In this document: piece after piece, positions 1-8,405 of the stretch
How the letters are laid out: the number at the start of each line of letters is the position of its first letter
How positions within the stretch are numbered: position 1 is the stretch's first letter
DNA from: Niabella aurantiaca DSM 17617
Lineage (GTDB): Bacteria > Bacteroidota > Bacteroidia > Chitinophagales > Chitinophagaceae
Length of the DNA: 39,033 nt
Assembly (NCBI RefSeq): GCF_000374125.1
Contig: NZ_KB893625.1
Span: forward strand, 944,091 to 983,123
Direction of reading: 5' to 3'
The notes under the pieces: generated by a model
Database searches by the model: none
Told to the model about the DNA's origin: nothing
The model's input: the letters and a program-made list of their open reading frames with translations, nothing else
Position numbers and translations under genes: made by a program

Positions 1-8
1 TATCTGTG

Positions 9-60
9 CGATCTGCGGGCTGTTTTTCTCCCGCTGATCTTTTACGCGGATCTGTGCAGA
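9..60 (-). repeat. solitary copy of the unit-type repeat found in the 24.2-25.1 kb array
   Basis: Read on the minus strand, this stretch has GATC, then a CGGGAGA block, a short A-rich stretch, GCCCGC and a CAGAT ending. The same order occurs in each 85-bp unit at 24210-25070. It appears to be a dispersed intergenic repeat in opposite orientation to the array. Confidence 0.5.
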
Positions 61-166
61 CTATTCTCTACTGTGATTATCTGTGTGAAATGATTACCTG
101 TTCGGTTTATGTTTAAGATGATTTGCGATTGGGCCAACAAAATTTTACGGGGTTTGCGGGAATCCT
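61..166. other. leader region with no gene
   Basis: This AT-rich stretch lies between the solitary repeat and the promoter of the GntR-type gene. A 62-codon ORF overlapping it runs into the regulator gene in another frame and has no family features, so it was not called. Confidence 0.4.
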
Positions 167-174
167 TATTTTTG
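167..174 (+). promoter_or_regulatory. -7 box (TATTTTTG) of the GntR-type regulator
   Basis: The sequence exactly matches the Bacteroidota TAnnTTTG -7 element and ends 31 bases before the start codon. A T-run near 143-146 sits about 20 bases upstream, where a -33 element is expected, but it is not a clear TTTG. Confidence 0.45.
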
Positions 175-175
175 T

Positions 176-203
176 CTAATTGTAATACAAATAAAACAAT
201 TAG
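176..203. promoter_or_regulatory. palindromic operator candidate directly before the regulator gene
   Basis: The arms CTAATTGT and ACAATTAG form a perfect 8+8 inverted repeat with a 12-base spacer. They lie between the -7 box and the ATG at 206. This position suits autorepression by the GntR-type protein, which is inference. Confidence 0.45.
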
Positions 204-205
204 TC

Positions 206-877
206 ATGTTAGACGGGCTACAGCCTATCAAGAACCTCTCGATGTCGGAAATGGTCGAGGTAAGCCTGCAGCAATACTTCAGGGAGAAAGACTTTAAGGT
301 AGGGGATTCCCTGCCAACAGAGAAGGACCTGGCAACAACCCTTCAGGTAAGCAGAAGCGTGATCCGGGAAGCGTTGAGCAAATTTAAGATGCTGGGGATC
401 GTGGAGAGCCGGAAAAAGACGGGGATGGTCATATCGAACCCGGATCTCGTGGGGACCATCGGAAAAATACTGCACCCGAAAATACTGGATGATGCCACCC
501 TGCAGGATCTGTTTGAGCTGCGACTGGTCATTGAATCGGGGCTGGCAGACCTGCTCTATGTACGCAAGACCGAAAAAGCAGTGACTGAGCTGGAAACGAT
601 CGCCCGGAATGAAAAACCGGGTAAAGCCTTTGCCATCGATAATGAAATAGCGTTTCATGGCAAACTTTATGAGATCACCGGCAATCAAACGCTCAAGCGA
701 TTCCAGCTTTTATTATTGCCGGTATTTGCCTATGCCATGAGTATGAAGAAAAAATTCAAACCCGGAAGCGTGCGGCATATGGATCTGGTAGAAATACTCA
801 AAAAAGGCACCCGCAATGATTTCAAAGAAGGGATGTTCGAACATCTGCATCCGCATTATACCCGGCTGGAGAAATAA
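206..877 (+). CDS. GntR/FadR-family transcriptional regulator (FCD domain)
   Basis: This 223-aa cytoplasmic DNA-binding protein probably controls the adjacent glycan locus in response to a small sugar-acid ligand. Residues about 9-75 form the winged helix-turn-helix, including the pattern PTEKDLATTLQVSRSVIREA that is typical of GntR. Residues about 95-215 form the helical FCD ligand domain. His residues in EIAFHGKL and near the C-terminus (EHLHPHY) are candidate metal or ligand contacts. The start at 206 gives the usual short leader before the HTH. A start at 242 is possible but would remove part of it. FadR-type members often sense uronates or related acids, so the regulated substrate may be acidic, but no ligand can be read from the sequence. 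The gene precedes the propeller and SusCD genes on the same strand. Confidence 0.9.
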   Translation: MLDGLQPIKNLSMSEMVEVSLQQYFREKDFKVGDSLPTEKDLATTLQVSRSVIREALSKFKMLGIVESRKKTGMVISNPDLVGTIGKILHPKILDDATLQDLFELRLVIESGLADLLYVRKTEKAVTELETIARNEKPGKAFAIDNEIAFHGKLYEITGNQTLKRFQLLLLPVFAYAMSMKKKFKPGSVRHMDLVEILKKGTRNDFKEGMFEHLHPHYTRLEK

Positions 878-990
878 TTTTTTTTGGCATTGTACCGGGC
901 CCTATATACGTTATGTAGGACAATAATATATTTTGCGATCATAGGAGTGGTCATTGCAGGTTGCTGTAAAAAATTTTTAATCGATTAACG

Positions 991-2112
991 ATGCGTGCGA
1001 TCTTATTGACAGGATTATTGCTTTATGTTGCCACTGGCCGTTCACAGGCTTTTGAAGAAACGGTCATCTGGCCATTGAACGATACGATTCATGGAGTGTA
1101 CGAACATTTTGTATTTGGGCTTGCTTCAACAAAAAGGGGAACAGTACTGGCTTTTGCTGAGGGGCGTTTATCGCGCGGGGACGATAGTCCGCATCATATC
1201 ATATTAAAACGAAGCACGGACAATGGCAAACACTGGGAGTCCTCCCGGGTGCTGGTCCGCAGTACCAAGGGAATATGCTATGCCAATCCTACCCCGTTGG
1301 TCGACCGGCAGACCGGTACTGTTTTCCTGTTCTATGCGCAGAATTTTAATAACGATTCTTCAAGAGTATATTGTATAACCAGCAGGGATGAAGGCGCCAC
1401 CTGGTCCGGCCCCAGAGATCTGACGGCTCTGTTTGCCGGCGATCCTTTTAAAAGGCCCTTTCACCTTCCAGGTCCCGGACATGGCATCACCTTACGCAAC
1501 GGACGGCTGCTGCTGCAGGTATGGCATCGTTATTCCATAAGGGTTCCGGAACAGGAGCGGAAATACGGCTCATCGGTCATTTATAGTGATGATCATGGCC
1601 TAACCTGGAAACCGGGGGGATATATACCGGGTGCGGGGCGGGTTACAGCCGGCGAGGCCAGGATGGTGGAGCTGCCGGATGGAAAAATATTTTTTAGTGC
1701 ACGCGGCCGCTTCCTTTCGGTTGATTCAACAAAGCAGGGGCCGGTCATAACGCGGGTAGAGTCGCTGAGCAGTGATCAGGGCAGGAGCTGGTCCTACCCT
1801 CGGGAAAGTACCATTGAGCCTTTCACATCGGTCGATGCGGGAGTGGGACAGCTTTCGAAAGATGGCGTGCAGTATTTGTTGTTAAGCCGCCCCCTGGGTC
1901 CCAAGCGGGAAAACCTGGGTATCAGCTATAGTAAGGATCAGGGCAAAACCTGGTCCAGGCCGGTATTACTTTACAAGGGCCCCGCAAACTATTCGGATAT
2001 CACCGTTCTTCCGGATCAGACGATCTTGGTGCTTTATGGCCGGGGCAGGCCCCGGTACGGTGCGATGGTCCGGCTCCGGTTAGCAGACATCCTCGTACAT
2101 AATAAACAGTAG
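991..2112 (+). CDS. GH33-like (sialidase-fold) secreted beta-propeller protein, copy 1
   Basis: This 373-aa protein has an N-terminal signal peptide (about residues 1-20) and a six-bladed sialidase-like propeller. Several Asp-box repeats are visible (STDNGKHW, SRDEGATW, SDDHGLTW, SSDQGRSW, SKDQGKTW). AFAEGR followed by GDD matches the second conserved block of GH33. GEARMVELPDG aligns with the catalytic Glu block and ANYSD with the nucleophile Tyr block. The usual YRIP block is replaced by HFVFGL, so the first Arg of the carboxylate-binding triad is absent. Known GH33 enzymes remove terminal sialic acid. Here the missing Arg makes a different terminal sugar plausible. It is about 50% similar by eye to the paralogue at 2712 and probably arose with it by duplication. 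Confidence 0.8.
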   Translation: MRAILLTGLLLYVATGRSQAFEETVIWPLNDTIHGVYEHFVFGLASTKRGTVLAFAEGRLSRGDDSPHHIILKRSTDNGKHWESSRVLVRSTKGICYANPTPLVDRQTGTVFLFYAQNFNNDSSRVYCITSRDEGATWSGPRDLTALFAGDPFKRPFHLPGPGHGITLRNGRLLLQVWHRYSIRVPEQERKYGSSVIYSDDHGLTWKPGGYIPGAGRVTAGEARMVELPDGKIFFSARGRFLSVDSTKQGPVITRVESLSSDQGRSWSYPRESTIEPFTSVDAGVGQLSKDGVQYLLLSRPLGPKRENLGISYSKDQGKTWSRPVLLYKGPANYSDITVLPDQTILVLYGRGRPRYGAMVRLRLADILVHNKQ

Positions 2113-2229
2113 GTGGCTGTTGTTTTCCAAAACAGCGGTCAATTTACAGATCATCAAAAAGGGGTGCAGCTGGCTGCGAACGCATTTGCCGGGGTGATGG
2201 AGATCTGCAACCGGATTCAGGAATATCAA

Positions 2230-2521
2230 AAGCATGAAGATACAATTACTGATCATTGTCATGGACACCTGCCTGGTCCTCCCGCTGCTGTTTTCCGGTT
2301 TGGGATCGGTAAGAAAATAAAAGTGGGCTGCCTTTGATCAGGAACAGCCGGATCCGTTCCAGCCCCGTGCAGGATGTATACCGGTGTATGAACCGGGATA
2401 AAGCAGACAGCGCCGGCCATATGAGCTGGGATCTCACCGCGGTGTTGGTAGCCATTAAGGGATACCGGCCTTCCATACCCTGCGCCGGATCATGCATCAG
2501 CCCGTGCATCGGCTGCAATAG
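2230..2521 (+). pseudogene. decayed C-terminal part of a nucleoside hydrolase-like gene
   Basis: No intact ORF is present, but pieces in different frames read like the end of a Bacteroidota inosine/uridine-type nucleoside hydrolase. LLFSG in one frame is followed by GIGKKIKVG in the next. A third frame from about 2335 then gives NSRIRSSPVQDVYR and GHMSWDLTAVLVAIKGY. Still another frame gives MHQPVHRLQ before a TAG at 2519-2521. The order and content fit the FSGFEIG, SWDQTAVLVA and LMMHQP regions I recall from this family. At least two frameshifts and an internal deletion are needed. It sits between two paralogous propeller genes and may mark a past rearrangement. The family assignment is from memory. 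Confidence 0.55.
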
Positions 2522-2561
2522 TATCCCGGTACAGCACCCCTAAAAAATAACGGGTAAAATA

Positions 2562-2592
2562 TTTGGTGGTTGTCATAAAAGTTCTATTTTTG
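2562..2592 (+). promoter_or_regulatory. promoter of the propeller/SusCD operon (TTTG, 19-base spacer, TATTTTTG)
   Basis: TTTG at 2562-2565 and TATTTTTG at 2585-2592 match the Bacteroidota -33/-7 pattern with ideal spacing. It is the best promoter in the window and lies about 120 bases before the gene at 2712. The downstream leader contains short arms TCTGA and TCAGA around an AT-rich core, a possible operator. Confidence 0.6.
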
Positions 2593-2711
2593 ATATGTCT
2601 GACAATATTACAATTTTTAAATCAGATGTTATCTGCCGGGGTCACGGGATTAAAACCGGCTGCTTGCGCCGGTTGCAAGAATGACCGGAAGAAACTGGAA
2701 AAACGGGAGCG

Positions 2712-3854
2712 ATGAAAATAAGATGCTTGTTTGTTGTCCTGCTAATGGGTTTGCCGGTGCATTTAATTGCCCAAACCCTTGTGCAGTCCGTATTGTGGCC
2801 ACTGGGGATCGACTCGGCGCACCGGATCAAAGAACATTTTGTATATGGGCTCATCGAAGCCGGCAATGGTGATGTGCTGGCATTTGCCGAAGGACGCATC
2901 CAAAAGGGAGACGACCGGCCGCACCATATTGTATTAAAACGCAGTAAAGATAAAGGGAAGCATTGGTTGCCTTCCCAGGTGATCGTGGCAAGCACCGGGG
3001 AATCCTTCGCCAATCCCACGCCGGTTAAGGACCGGAAGACCGGGAAGATCTTTCTTTTTTACGCCCGCAATTTTAATAATGATTCCAGCCGGGTATATTA
3101 TATCGCCAGCACCAACCAGGGGGAGCGCTGGTCGGCGCCGGTTGAAGTGACCCACCTGTTCGGGAACGATCCCCTCCGGCGGCCTTTTCATCTTCCGGGC
3201 CCGGGTCATGGAATAACGCTGGACAATGGCCGTATGCTGGTACAGGTATGGCACCGGTTTCCGGTGAAGAAAAGTGTTGGAGAACGGAAGTATGGTGTTT
3301 CTGTTTTGTACAGCGACGACCAGGGCCGCAGCTGGAAGAGCGGGGGATACCTGCCGGGTGTTGATTCCTTTACTGCCAATGAATCGCGACTGGTGGCGCT
3401 GGGTGGTTCCAAAGTATTGCTGGATGCGCGTTTGAGCGAACCGGGCGCTTTTGTGAACAGGGCACAGTCGGTCAGCACCGACGGAGGCCTTACCTGGTCC
3501 TGGCCCGTAAGGAGTTCTATCGATCCCTTTACTGCGGTGGATGCAGGGTTGACTTCTTTAAAGCACGAAGGGCACCTGTATATCCTGTGCAGCCGTCCGT
3601 TGGGCCCGGGGAGGAATGACCTTGCCGTGAGCTTTACTGCAGACGGGGCGAAGAGCTGGTCAAAGCCTGCGTTGTTATTCAAAGGTCCCGCCAACTATTC
3701 GGATATCGTGGTGCTGAAAGACGGCAGCTTTTTGGTGCTTTACGGCAGGGGAAAACCCCGGTATGCAGCAGTGGCCCGGTTTGACTGGAGATGGTTGCTC
3801 CATGCGTCCGGAACAGGGCCGGAAAAAAGCGGGCCCGCGGTGCTCTCAAAGTGA
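2712..3854 (+). CDS. GH33-like (sialidase-fold) secreted beta-propeller protein, copy 2
   Basis: This 380-aa paralogue of the gene at 991 has a signal peptide ending near AQT (residues 1-21). It has the same block order: EHFVYGL in place of the sialidase YRIP block, AFAEGR with GDD, Asp-boxes (SKDKGKHW, STNQGERW, SDDQGRSW, STDGGLTW), a TANESRLVAL Glu block and ANYSD for the Tyr block. The first triad Arg is missing here too, so the change is shared and not a random defect of one copy. The remaining catalytic-type residues look intact. It is likely a periplasmic or secreted exo-glycosidase of altered specificity. It is the first gene after the promoter at 2562. The start at 2712 gives a clean signal peptide. 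Confidence 0.8.
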   Translation: MKIRCLFVVLLMGLPVHLIAQTLVQSVLWPLGIDSAHRIKEHFVYGLIEAGNGDVLAFAEGRIQKGDDRPHHIVLKRSKDKGKHWLPSQVIVASTGESFANPTPVKDRKTGKIFLFYARNFNNDSSRVYYIASTNQGERWSAPVEVTHLFGNDPLRRPFHLPGPGHGITLDNGRMLVQVWHRFPVKKSVGERKYGVSVLYSDDQGRSWKSGGYLPGVDSFTANESRLVALGGSKVLLDARLSEPGAFVNRAQSVSTDGGLTWSWPVRSSIDPFTAVDAGLTSLKHEGHLYILCSRPLGPGRNDLAVSFTADGAKSWSKPALLFKGPANYSDIVVLKDGSFLVLYGRGKPRYAAVARFDWRWLLHASGTGPEKSGPAVLSK

Positions 3855-3946
3855 ACAGAACAACATTGATCATCTTCAAATTTCAGACACAGGGAGTCGC
3901 CGGGAATGGGGCCGCTTGTGTTCGTATATCGATAATGCCGGAATAT

Positions 3947-5116
3947 ATGAAAAGAAAAATTTGTTGGAGCCTGCTGCTGCTAAGCATGACCGGCCTATTT
4001 TATTCCTTTGATACCACGGGTCCCGGAAAAGGAACCGCAGGGATCCGGTGGCTCGATATTTCGGGGGATACCTCAAGACAGGTGGTGGTTGCCCGCGGCA
4101 CGGATGCAATATACCAGGGGCATGTCACTACGGTCTTGTTGCCCGGTACCCAAACGATCTATGGTGTGTGGACGATCGGGCACGGCGGGTATTGCGGTCC
4201 AATGAAACGCAGTGATAACGGAGGCGTAACATGGACCGGCCTGCTCAACGTTCCGTCTAATTGGCAGACCGTAAAAAATTGTCCGGCTGTTTACCGGCTG
4301 CCGGACGCCCGGGGCCATTACCGGCTGTTTGTCTTTGCGGGCAACGGGCCGGATGGAAGCATGTATCAGTCCGTTTCAAACGACGAGGGAAAGACCTGGT
4401 CACCCATGGTTTCCAACCATACAGGCCCCAATGTGATGCCCTTCTGCACCATCCTGCCCATTGAAGGAGGGAAGCGCCTGCTGGGAATGTCCAATACAAG
4501 AAGACCCGGGGAAACAAAGGAGAAGCGATCGAATGTGGTGACCCGGAGTTATTCATCGGATGGCGGATTTACCTGGAGCCCCTGGGAGATCGTATTGGAC
4601 ACAAACGGCTTTAAGCCCTGCGAACCGGAACTGATCCGCTCGCCCGACGGCAGGGAACTGTTGTGTTTGCTCCGGGAGAACCAGCAGCGCCGGTCCTGGT
4701 ATATGCGCAGCAAAGATGAAGGCAAAACCTGGTCGGCGCCGCAGGTGCTGCCGGAAACATTATTTGGAGACCGGCATCAGGCAAAATACAGCAGCGATGG
4801 TCGTTTGGTGATCGTATTCCGCGACACGGGGAAAAACAGTCCCACCCGTAACCATTTTGTGGCATGGATCGGCACTTATGAAGATATCCTGAAGGGGGAT
4901 CCGGGGCAGTTCCGTGTAAAACTATTGCATAGCTACAAAGGGGGCGACTGCGGGTACTCGGGGCTTGAGCGATTGCCGGGTGATACATTTGTGGCCACTA
5001 CATACATTAAATACAGGCCTGGGCCGGAAAAGAATTCCGTCGTCAGCGTGCGGTTCAGGCTCCATGATATTGAAGAGCAGGCGAAGCGGCTGAAAAACGG
5101 GATGCTGCCGGAATGA
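3947..5116 (+). CDS. secreted sialidase-like (BNR/Asp-box) propeller protein
   Basis: This protein has about 389 aa from the ATG at 3947, which starts a typical signal peptide (MKRKICWSLLLLSM). The frame is open back to 3791, but that extension overlaps the end of the previous gene and has no signal sequence. Asp-boxes include SDNGGVTW, SNDEGKTW, SSDGGFTW and SKDEGKTW. EPELIRSPDGRELL resembles a Glu-bearing blade and GYSGLERLPG the later Tyr blade. The N-terminal block reads YQGHVTTVLL, again without the sialidase Arg, and it lacks the AEGR signature of the two upstream paralogues. It therefore belongs to another sialidase-family subgroup. The exact reaction cannot be assigned. It lies 92 bases after copy 2 and precedes SusC. 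Confidence 0.75.
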   Translation: MKRKICWSLLLLSMTGLFYSFDTTGPGKGTAGIRWLDISGDTSRQVVVARGTDAIYQGHVTTVLLPGTQTIYGVWTIGHGGYCGPMKRSDNGGVTWTGLLNVPSNWQTVKNCPAVYRLPDARGHYRLFVFAGNGPDGSMYQSVSNDEGKTWSPMVSNHTGPNVMPFCTILPIEGGKRLLGMSNTRRPGETKEKRSNVVTRSYSSDGGFTWSPWEIVLDTNGFKPCEPELIRSPDGRELLCLLRENQQRRSWYMRSKDEGKTWSAPQVLPETLFGDRHQAKYSSDGRLVIVFRDTGKNSPTRNHFVAWIGTYEDILKGDPGQFRVKLLHSYKGGDCGYSGLERLPGDTFVATTYIKYRPGPEKNSVVSVRFRLHDIEEQAKRLKNGMLPE

Positions 5117-5251
5117 ACAGAACGGCGGGGCGCTCTTTTTATACGCGTCAAAAAGTCCTTTGTTACGAAGCGTCCAATGCTATGAATGTGATCAACTCCC
5201 GGGGCGGTTATCATGCGTCCTGCTTTATAACAACGATTCTTAACCATAACA

Positions 5252-8200
5252 ATGTTTTCCATGCAGCAAAAAAAAATGCTCCTGACATTTCTGCTGGCAG
5301 TCTGCAACATCCTGTTGCTCCATGCCCAGCGGCAAACCGTAAGAGGCACTATTACCGATGCCTCTTCAGGAAAAAGACTATCTGATGTTACCGTAACGGT
5401 TGCTGGTACCAATACCGCTATAAAGACGAATGAAGAAGGACAATTCCTGATCAGCGTACCGGACCTGAACGGCACGCTCCGTTTCACCCACACTTCGTAC
5501 CAGGCACAAAATGTTACGCTGAAGGGCCGTGCAGTATTGGACGTTTTCCTTACAGGCGACTCCCGAGAGCTGAATGAAGTGGTCGTTATCGGTTACGGAA
5601 CGGTGAATAAAAAGGACCTGACGGGTTCTGTGGGCAGAGTGGACGTCAGCCAGATGGCCAAAGCCCCTGTTGCATCGATCGATCAGGCATTGGCCGGGAG
5701 AGTTGCCGGCGTAACGGTTGCCGCTACGGACGGGCAGCCGGGAGATGCGCTGAATATAGTGATCCGGGGCAATAACTCTTTAACCTATAGCAACGCTCCG
5801 TTGTATGTTATAGATGGGTTTCCTATGGAGGATTTCAACACCTCTTCCCTGAACATGAATGATATTGAATCCATAGACATCCTTAAAGATGCTTCCGCCA
5901 CCGCGATCTATGGAGCCAGGGGCGCAAATGGGGTGGTGATCATTACTACAAAAAGAGGGAAAGCAGGAAATGCCCGGATCAGTTACCAGGGATCACTGGG
6001 AAGATCCGTTGATGGCGGGCACAAATATGAGCTGCTTTCTCCCTACGAATTTATAAAACTGCAACTGGAAATAGATTCCGCTAAATCGGCTCCTCTGTAT
6101 TTCCGGGGCGACCGGCAAAACCTGGACGATTACCGGAATGTAAAAGGGTTCGACTGGTATGACAACATTGTAAGACCGGCGGTTTTTCAATCGCATACCA
6201 TTAATGTGACCGGGGGGAATGCGGACACGAGGTATCTGGCTTCAGGCTCGTATGCAGGCCAGGATGGCCTTGTGGTAAACAGTGATTACGCGCGCTACCA
6301 GGCAAGGTTGAAACTTGATCAGAATATCAGCAAACGGATGCGCTTCGGAATGAACTTCAACTATGCCGATGAGAACCGGAGGGGGATCCGGCCCAGGGAG
6401 CAGGAAGGCAAGGCACAGGGTTCCGGCGTTTCACAAATACTCAATCTTTTATATCAGGCCTGGACCTATCGTCCCATAACCGGTCTGGACAGCATTGATC
6501 TTTCCGATGAAGACATTGACCCGGAAATAGGCGATTATTTGTTTAACCCCGTTTTGTCGGCCCGGAACCAAAGCGATATTAATAAAAGGAACACCCTTAC
6601 CTTAAACGGATATCTTGAGTACGACATCCTGAAATCATTAAAGCTGCGGATAACAGGAGGCGTAAACCTGTTTAATGATAAAAACGAGATCTTTAATAAT
6701 TCGCGTACACGCGGCGGAAGTCCCTATACCGCCATCGGGCGTTCCAATGGTCCCAACGGGGCGATCTTTCAGAACCAGGTAGTGAACCTTACCAATGAGA
6801 ACAGTCTTACTTATGATAAACAGTTCAACAGGAACAACCGCCTGACGGCCACCGGTGTGGTGTCCGTTCAAACCCGGAAGGCGGCGGCTTTTGGATACAA
6901 GGCCAATAAGGTGCCCAACGAGGAACTGGGTGTAAGTGGCCTGGATGACGGGATCGTATATGATAAATCTTCGTCGTCTACCCGCTGGGGACTGGTATCC
7001 TTTACCGGAAGAGTGAATTATAATTGGTTTGGTAAGTATTTGTTTACGGCTACCATGCGGGCAGACGGATCCTCCAAATTTCCTCCCAACAGCAAATGGG
7101 GCTACTTCCCCTCGGGAGCCTTTGCCTGGAGGCTGGGGGATGAGCCGTTTATGAAGAATATGAAGGTCATCAGTGATGCCAAGCTAAGGGCCAGCTACGG
7201 ATTAACCGGTAATAACCGCGTTCCAGATTTCGGATACCAGCAGCAATATGTATTGGGTACGTATTATTCGTTTGGCAACAGCCCGGCCGGCGCTTATTAC
7301 TCCAATAACCTGGCAAATACCGCGCTGAAATGGGAAACGACCCGGCAGCTGGATGCCGGCCTGGAGCTGGGGTTCTTTAAGAACCGGTTGAACCTGGAGG
7401 TGGATTATTACCGGAAGCAGACTTATGACCTGTTGCTCAATGCCACCATCGCTACCAGTACGGGGTATCCCAGCGCTCTGGTAAACATCGGCCGCACGCA
7501 AAATACCGGTTGGGAGTTCACATTGAATACAACCAATATCCGTTCGAAAGATTTTAGCTGGGCTACGGATTTTAATATTGCCTTCAACCGTAACAAATTA
7601 CTGGGGCTGGTTGGGGGAGAGGACATCCGCTATACGACGGTATCGGGCTTTAGTACCGGCTTTGGAAATCCGGCATGGATCAGCCAGGTTGGCGCACCGA
7701 TCACACAGTTTTACGGGTTTATCTATGACGGGGTGTATCAGGAAAGTGATTTTGAGCCGGGTGCGAACACGCCAACAACCGGTGGCACACTGGCAACACC
7801 CGCCTGGGCTCCGGGGGATGCGAAATATAAAGACGTTACGGGAGATGGGGTCGTGGATGATAAAGACCTGATGGTGCTGGGAACCCCCTATCCAAAACAC
7901 ATAGGCGGGATGAACAACAGTTTCACCTACAAAGGATTTCAGCTGGATGTATTCCTGCAGTGGTCATACGGGAATGAATTGCTGAACGCCAACCGGGTCT
8001 TCCTGGAAGGGCTGAATGCCATCGCCCCTGGCAGGAATCTCCTGGCCGGTTACGCAGATCACTGGACACCGGAAAATACGCAAACGGACATTCCGAAACC
8101 AAATGCAAAAGGGATCAGCGGTATCTGGTCGGGCCGTTATATTGAAGACGCATCGTTCCTGCGGTTAAAGACGGTCTCCCTTGCGTATACGATTCCTGCC

Positions 8201-8386
8201 AAACGGCTGAAGCCTGTTAGATCAGCACAGGTGTTTGCACGGGCGCAAAATCTGCTTACCTGGACCGGCTATTCCGGGCCCGATCCTGAAGTGTCGACAA
8301 AAGGATTCGGTCTTACCTCCGGGTTTGATTTTTCTGCCTACCCGGTTTCCAGGACCTACGTATTGGGATTGAACCTGAATTTTTAA
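5252..8386 (+). CDS. SusC/RagA-family TonB-dependent outer-membrane receptor
   Basis: This 1044-aa outer-membrane importer takes up oligosaccharides with the SusD partner encoded next to it, powered by TonB. Residues 1-26 are a signal peptide (ends LLLHAQ) and about 28-105 a carboxypeptidase-regulatory-like beta domain. LNEVVVIGYGT at 107-117 is the hallmark TonB-box/plug junction. The plug follows, with AGRVAGV near 148 and KDASATAIYGARGANGVV near 212-229. The rest is a 22-strand-type barrel ending in an aromatic residue (NLNF). There is no STN domain, so direct anti-sigma signalling is unlikely. Length is normal for the family. The ATG at 5252 is used; a start three codons later (5261) would also keep the signal. 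Confidence 0.95.
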   Translation: MFSMQQKKMLLTFLLAVCNILLLHAQRQTVRGTITDASSGKRLSDVTVTVAGTNTAIKTNEEGQFLISVPDLNGTLRFTHTSYQAQNVTLKGRAVLDVFLTGDSRELNEVVVIGYGTVNKKDLTGSVGRVDVSQMAKAPVASIDQALAGRVAGVTVAATDGQPGDALNIVIRGNNSLTYSNAPLYVIDGFPMEDFNTSSLNMNDIESIDILKDASATAIYGARGANGVVIITTKRGKAGNARISYQGSLGRSVDGGHKYELLSPYEFIKLQLEIDSAKSAPLYFRGDRQNLDDYRNVKGFDWYDNIVRPAVFQSHTINVTGGNADTRYLASGSYAGQDGLVVNSDYARYQARLKLDQNISKRMRFGMNFNYADENRRGIRPREQEGKAQGSGVSQILNLLYQAWTYRPITGLDSIDLSDEDIDPEIGDYLFNPVLSARNQSDINKRNTLTLNGYLEYDILKSLKLRITGGVNLFNDKNEIFNNSRTRGGSPYTAIGRSNGPNGAIFQNQVVNLTNENSLTYDKQFNRNNRLTATGVVSVQTRKAAAFGYKANKVPNEELGVSGLDDGIVYDKSSSSTRWGLVSFTGRVNYNWFGKYLFTATMRADGSSKFPPNSKWGYFPSGAFAWRLGDEPFMKNMKVISDAKLRASYGLTGNNRVPDFGYQQQYVLGTYYSFGNSPAGAYYSNNLANTALKWETTRQLDAGLELGFFKNRLNLEVDYYRKQTYDLLLNATIATSTGYPSALVNIGRTQNTGWEFTLNTTNIRSKDFSWATDFNIAFNRNKLLGLVGGEDIRYTTVSGFSTGFGNPAWISQVGAPITQFYGFIYDGVYQESDFEPGANTPTTGGTLATPAWAPGDAKYKDVTGDGVVDDKDLMVLGTPYPKHIGGMNNSFTYKGFQLDVFLQWSYGNELLNANRVFLEGLNAIAPGRNLLAGYADHWTPENTQTDIPKPNAKGISGIWSGRYIEDASFLRLKTVSLAYTIPAKRLKPVRSAQVFARAQNLLTWTGYSGPDPEVSTKGFGLTSGFDFSAYPVSRTYVLGLNLNF

Positions 8387-8405
8387 AATAATAAAAGCGA
8401 TTAAA

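Noticed and set aside
927-935. -7 box (TATATTTTG) before the first propeller gene
   Set aside because: It has one base too many for TAnnTTTG and no -33 partner, so it was not listed as a promoter.
3791-3946. Longer N-terminus for the third propeller protein
   Set aside because: It overlaps the previous gene and would bury the clear signal peptide that begins at 3947.
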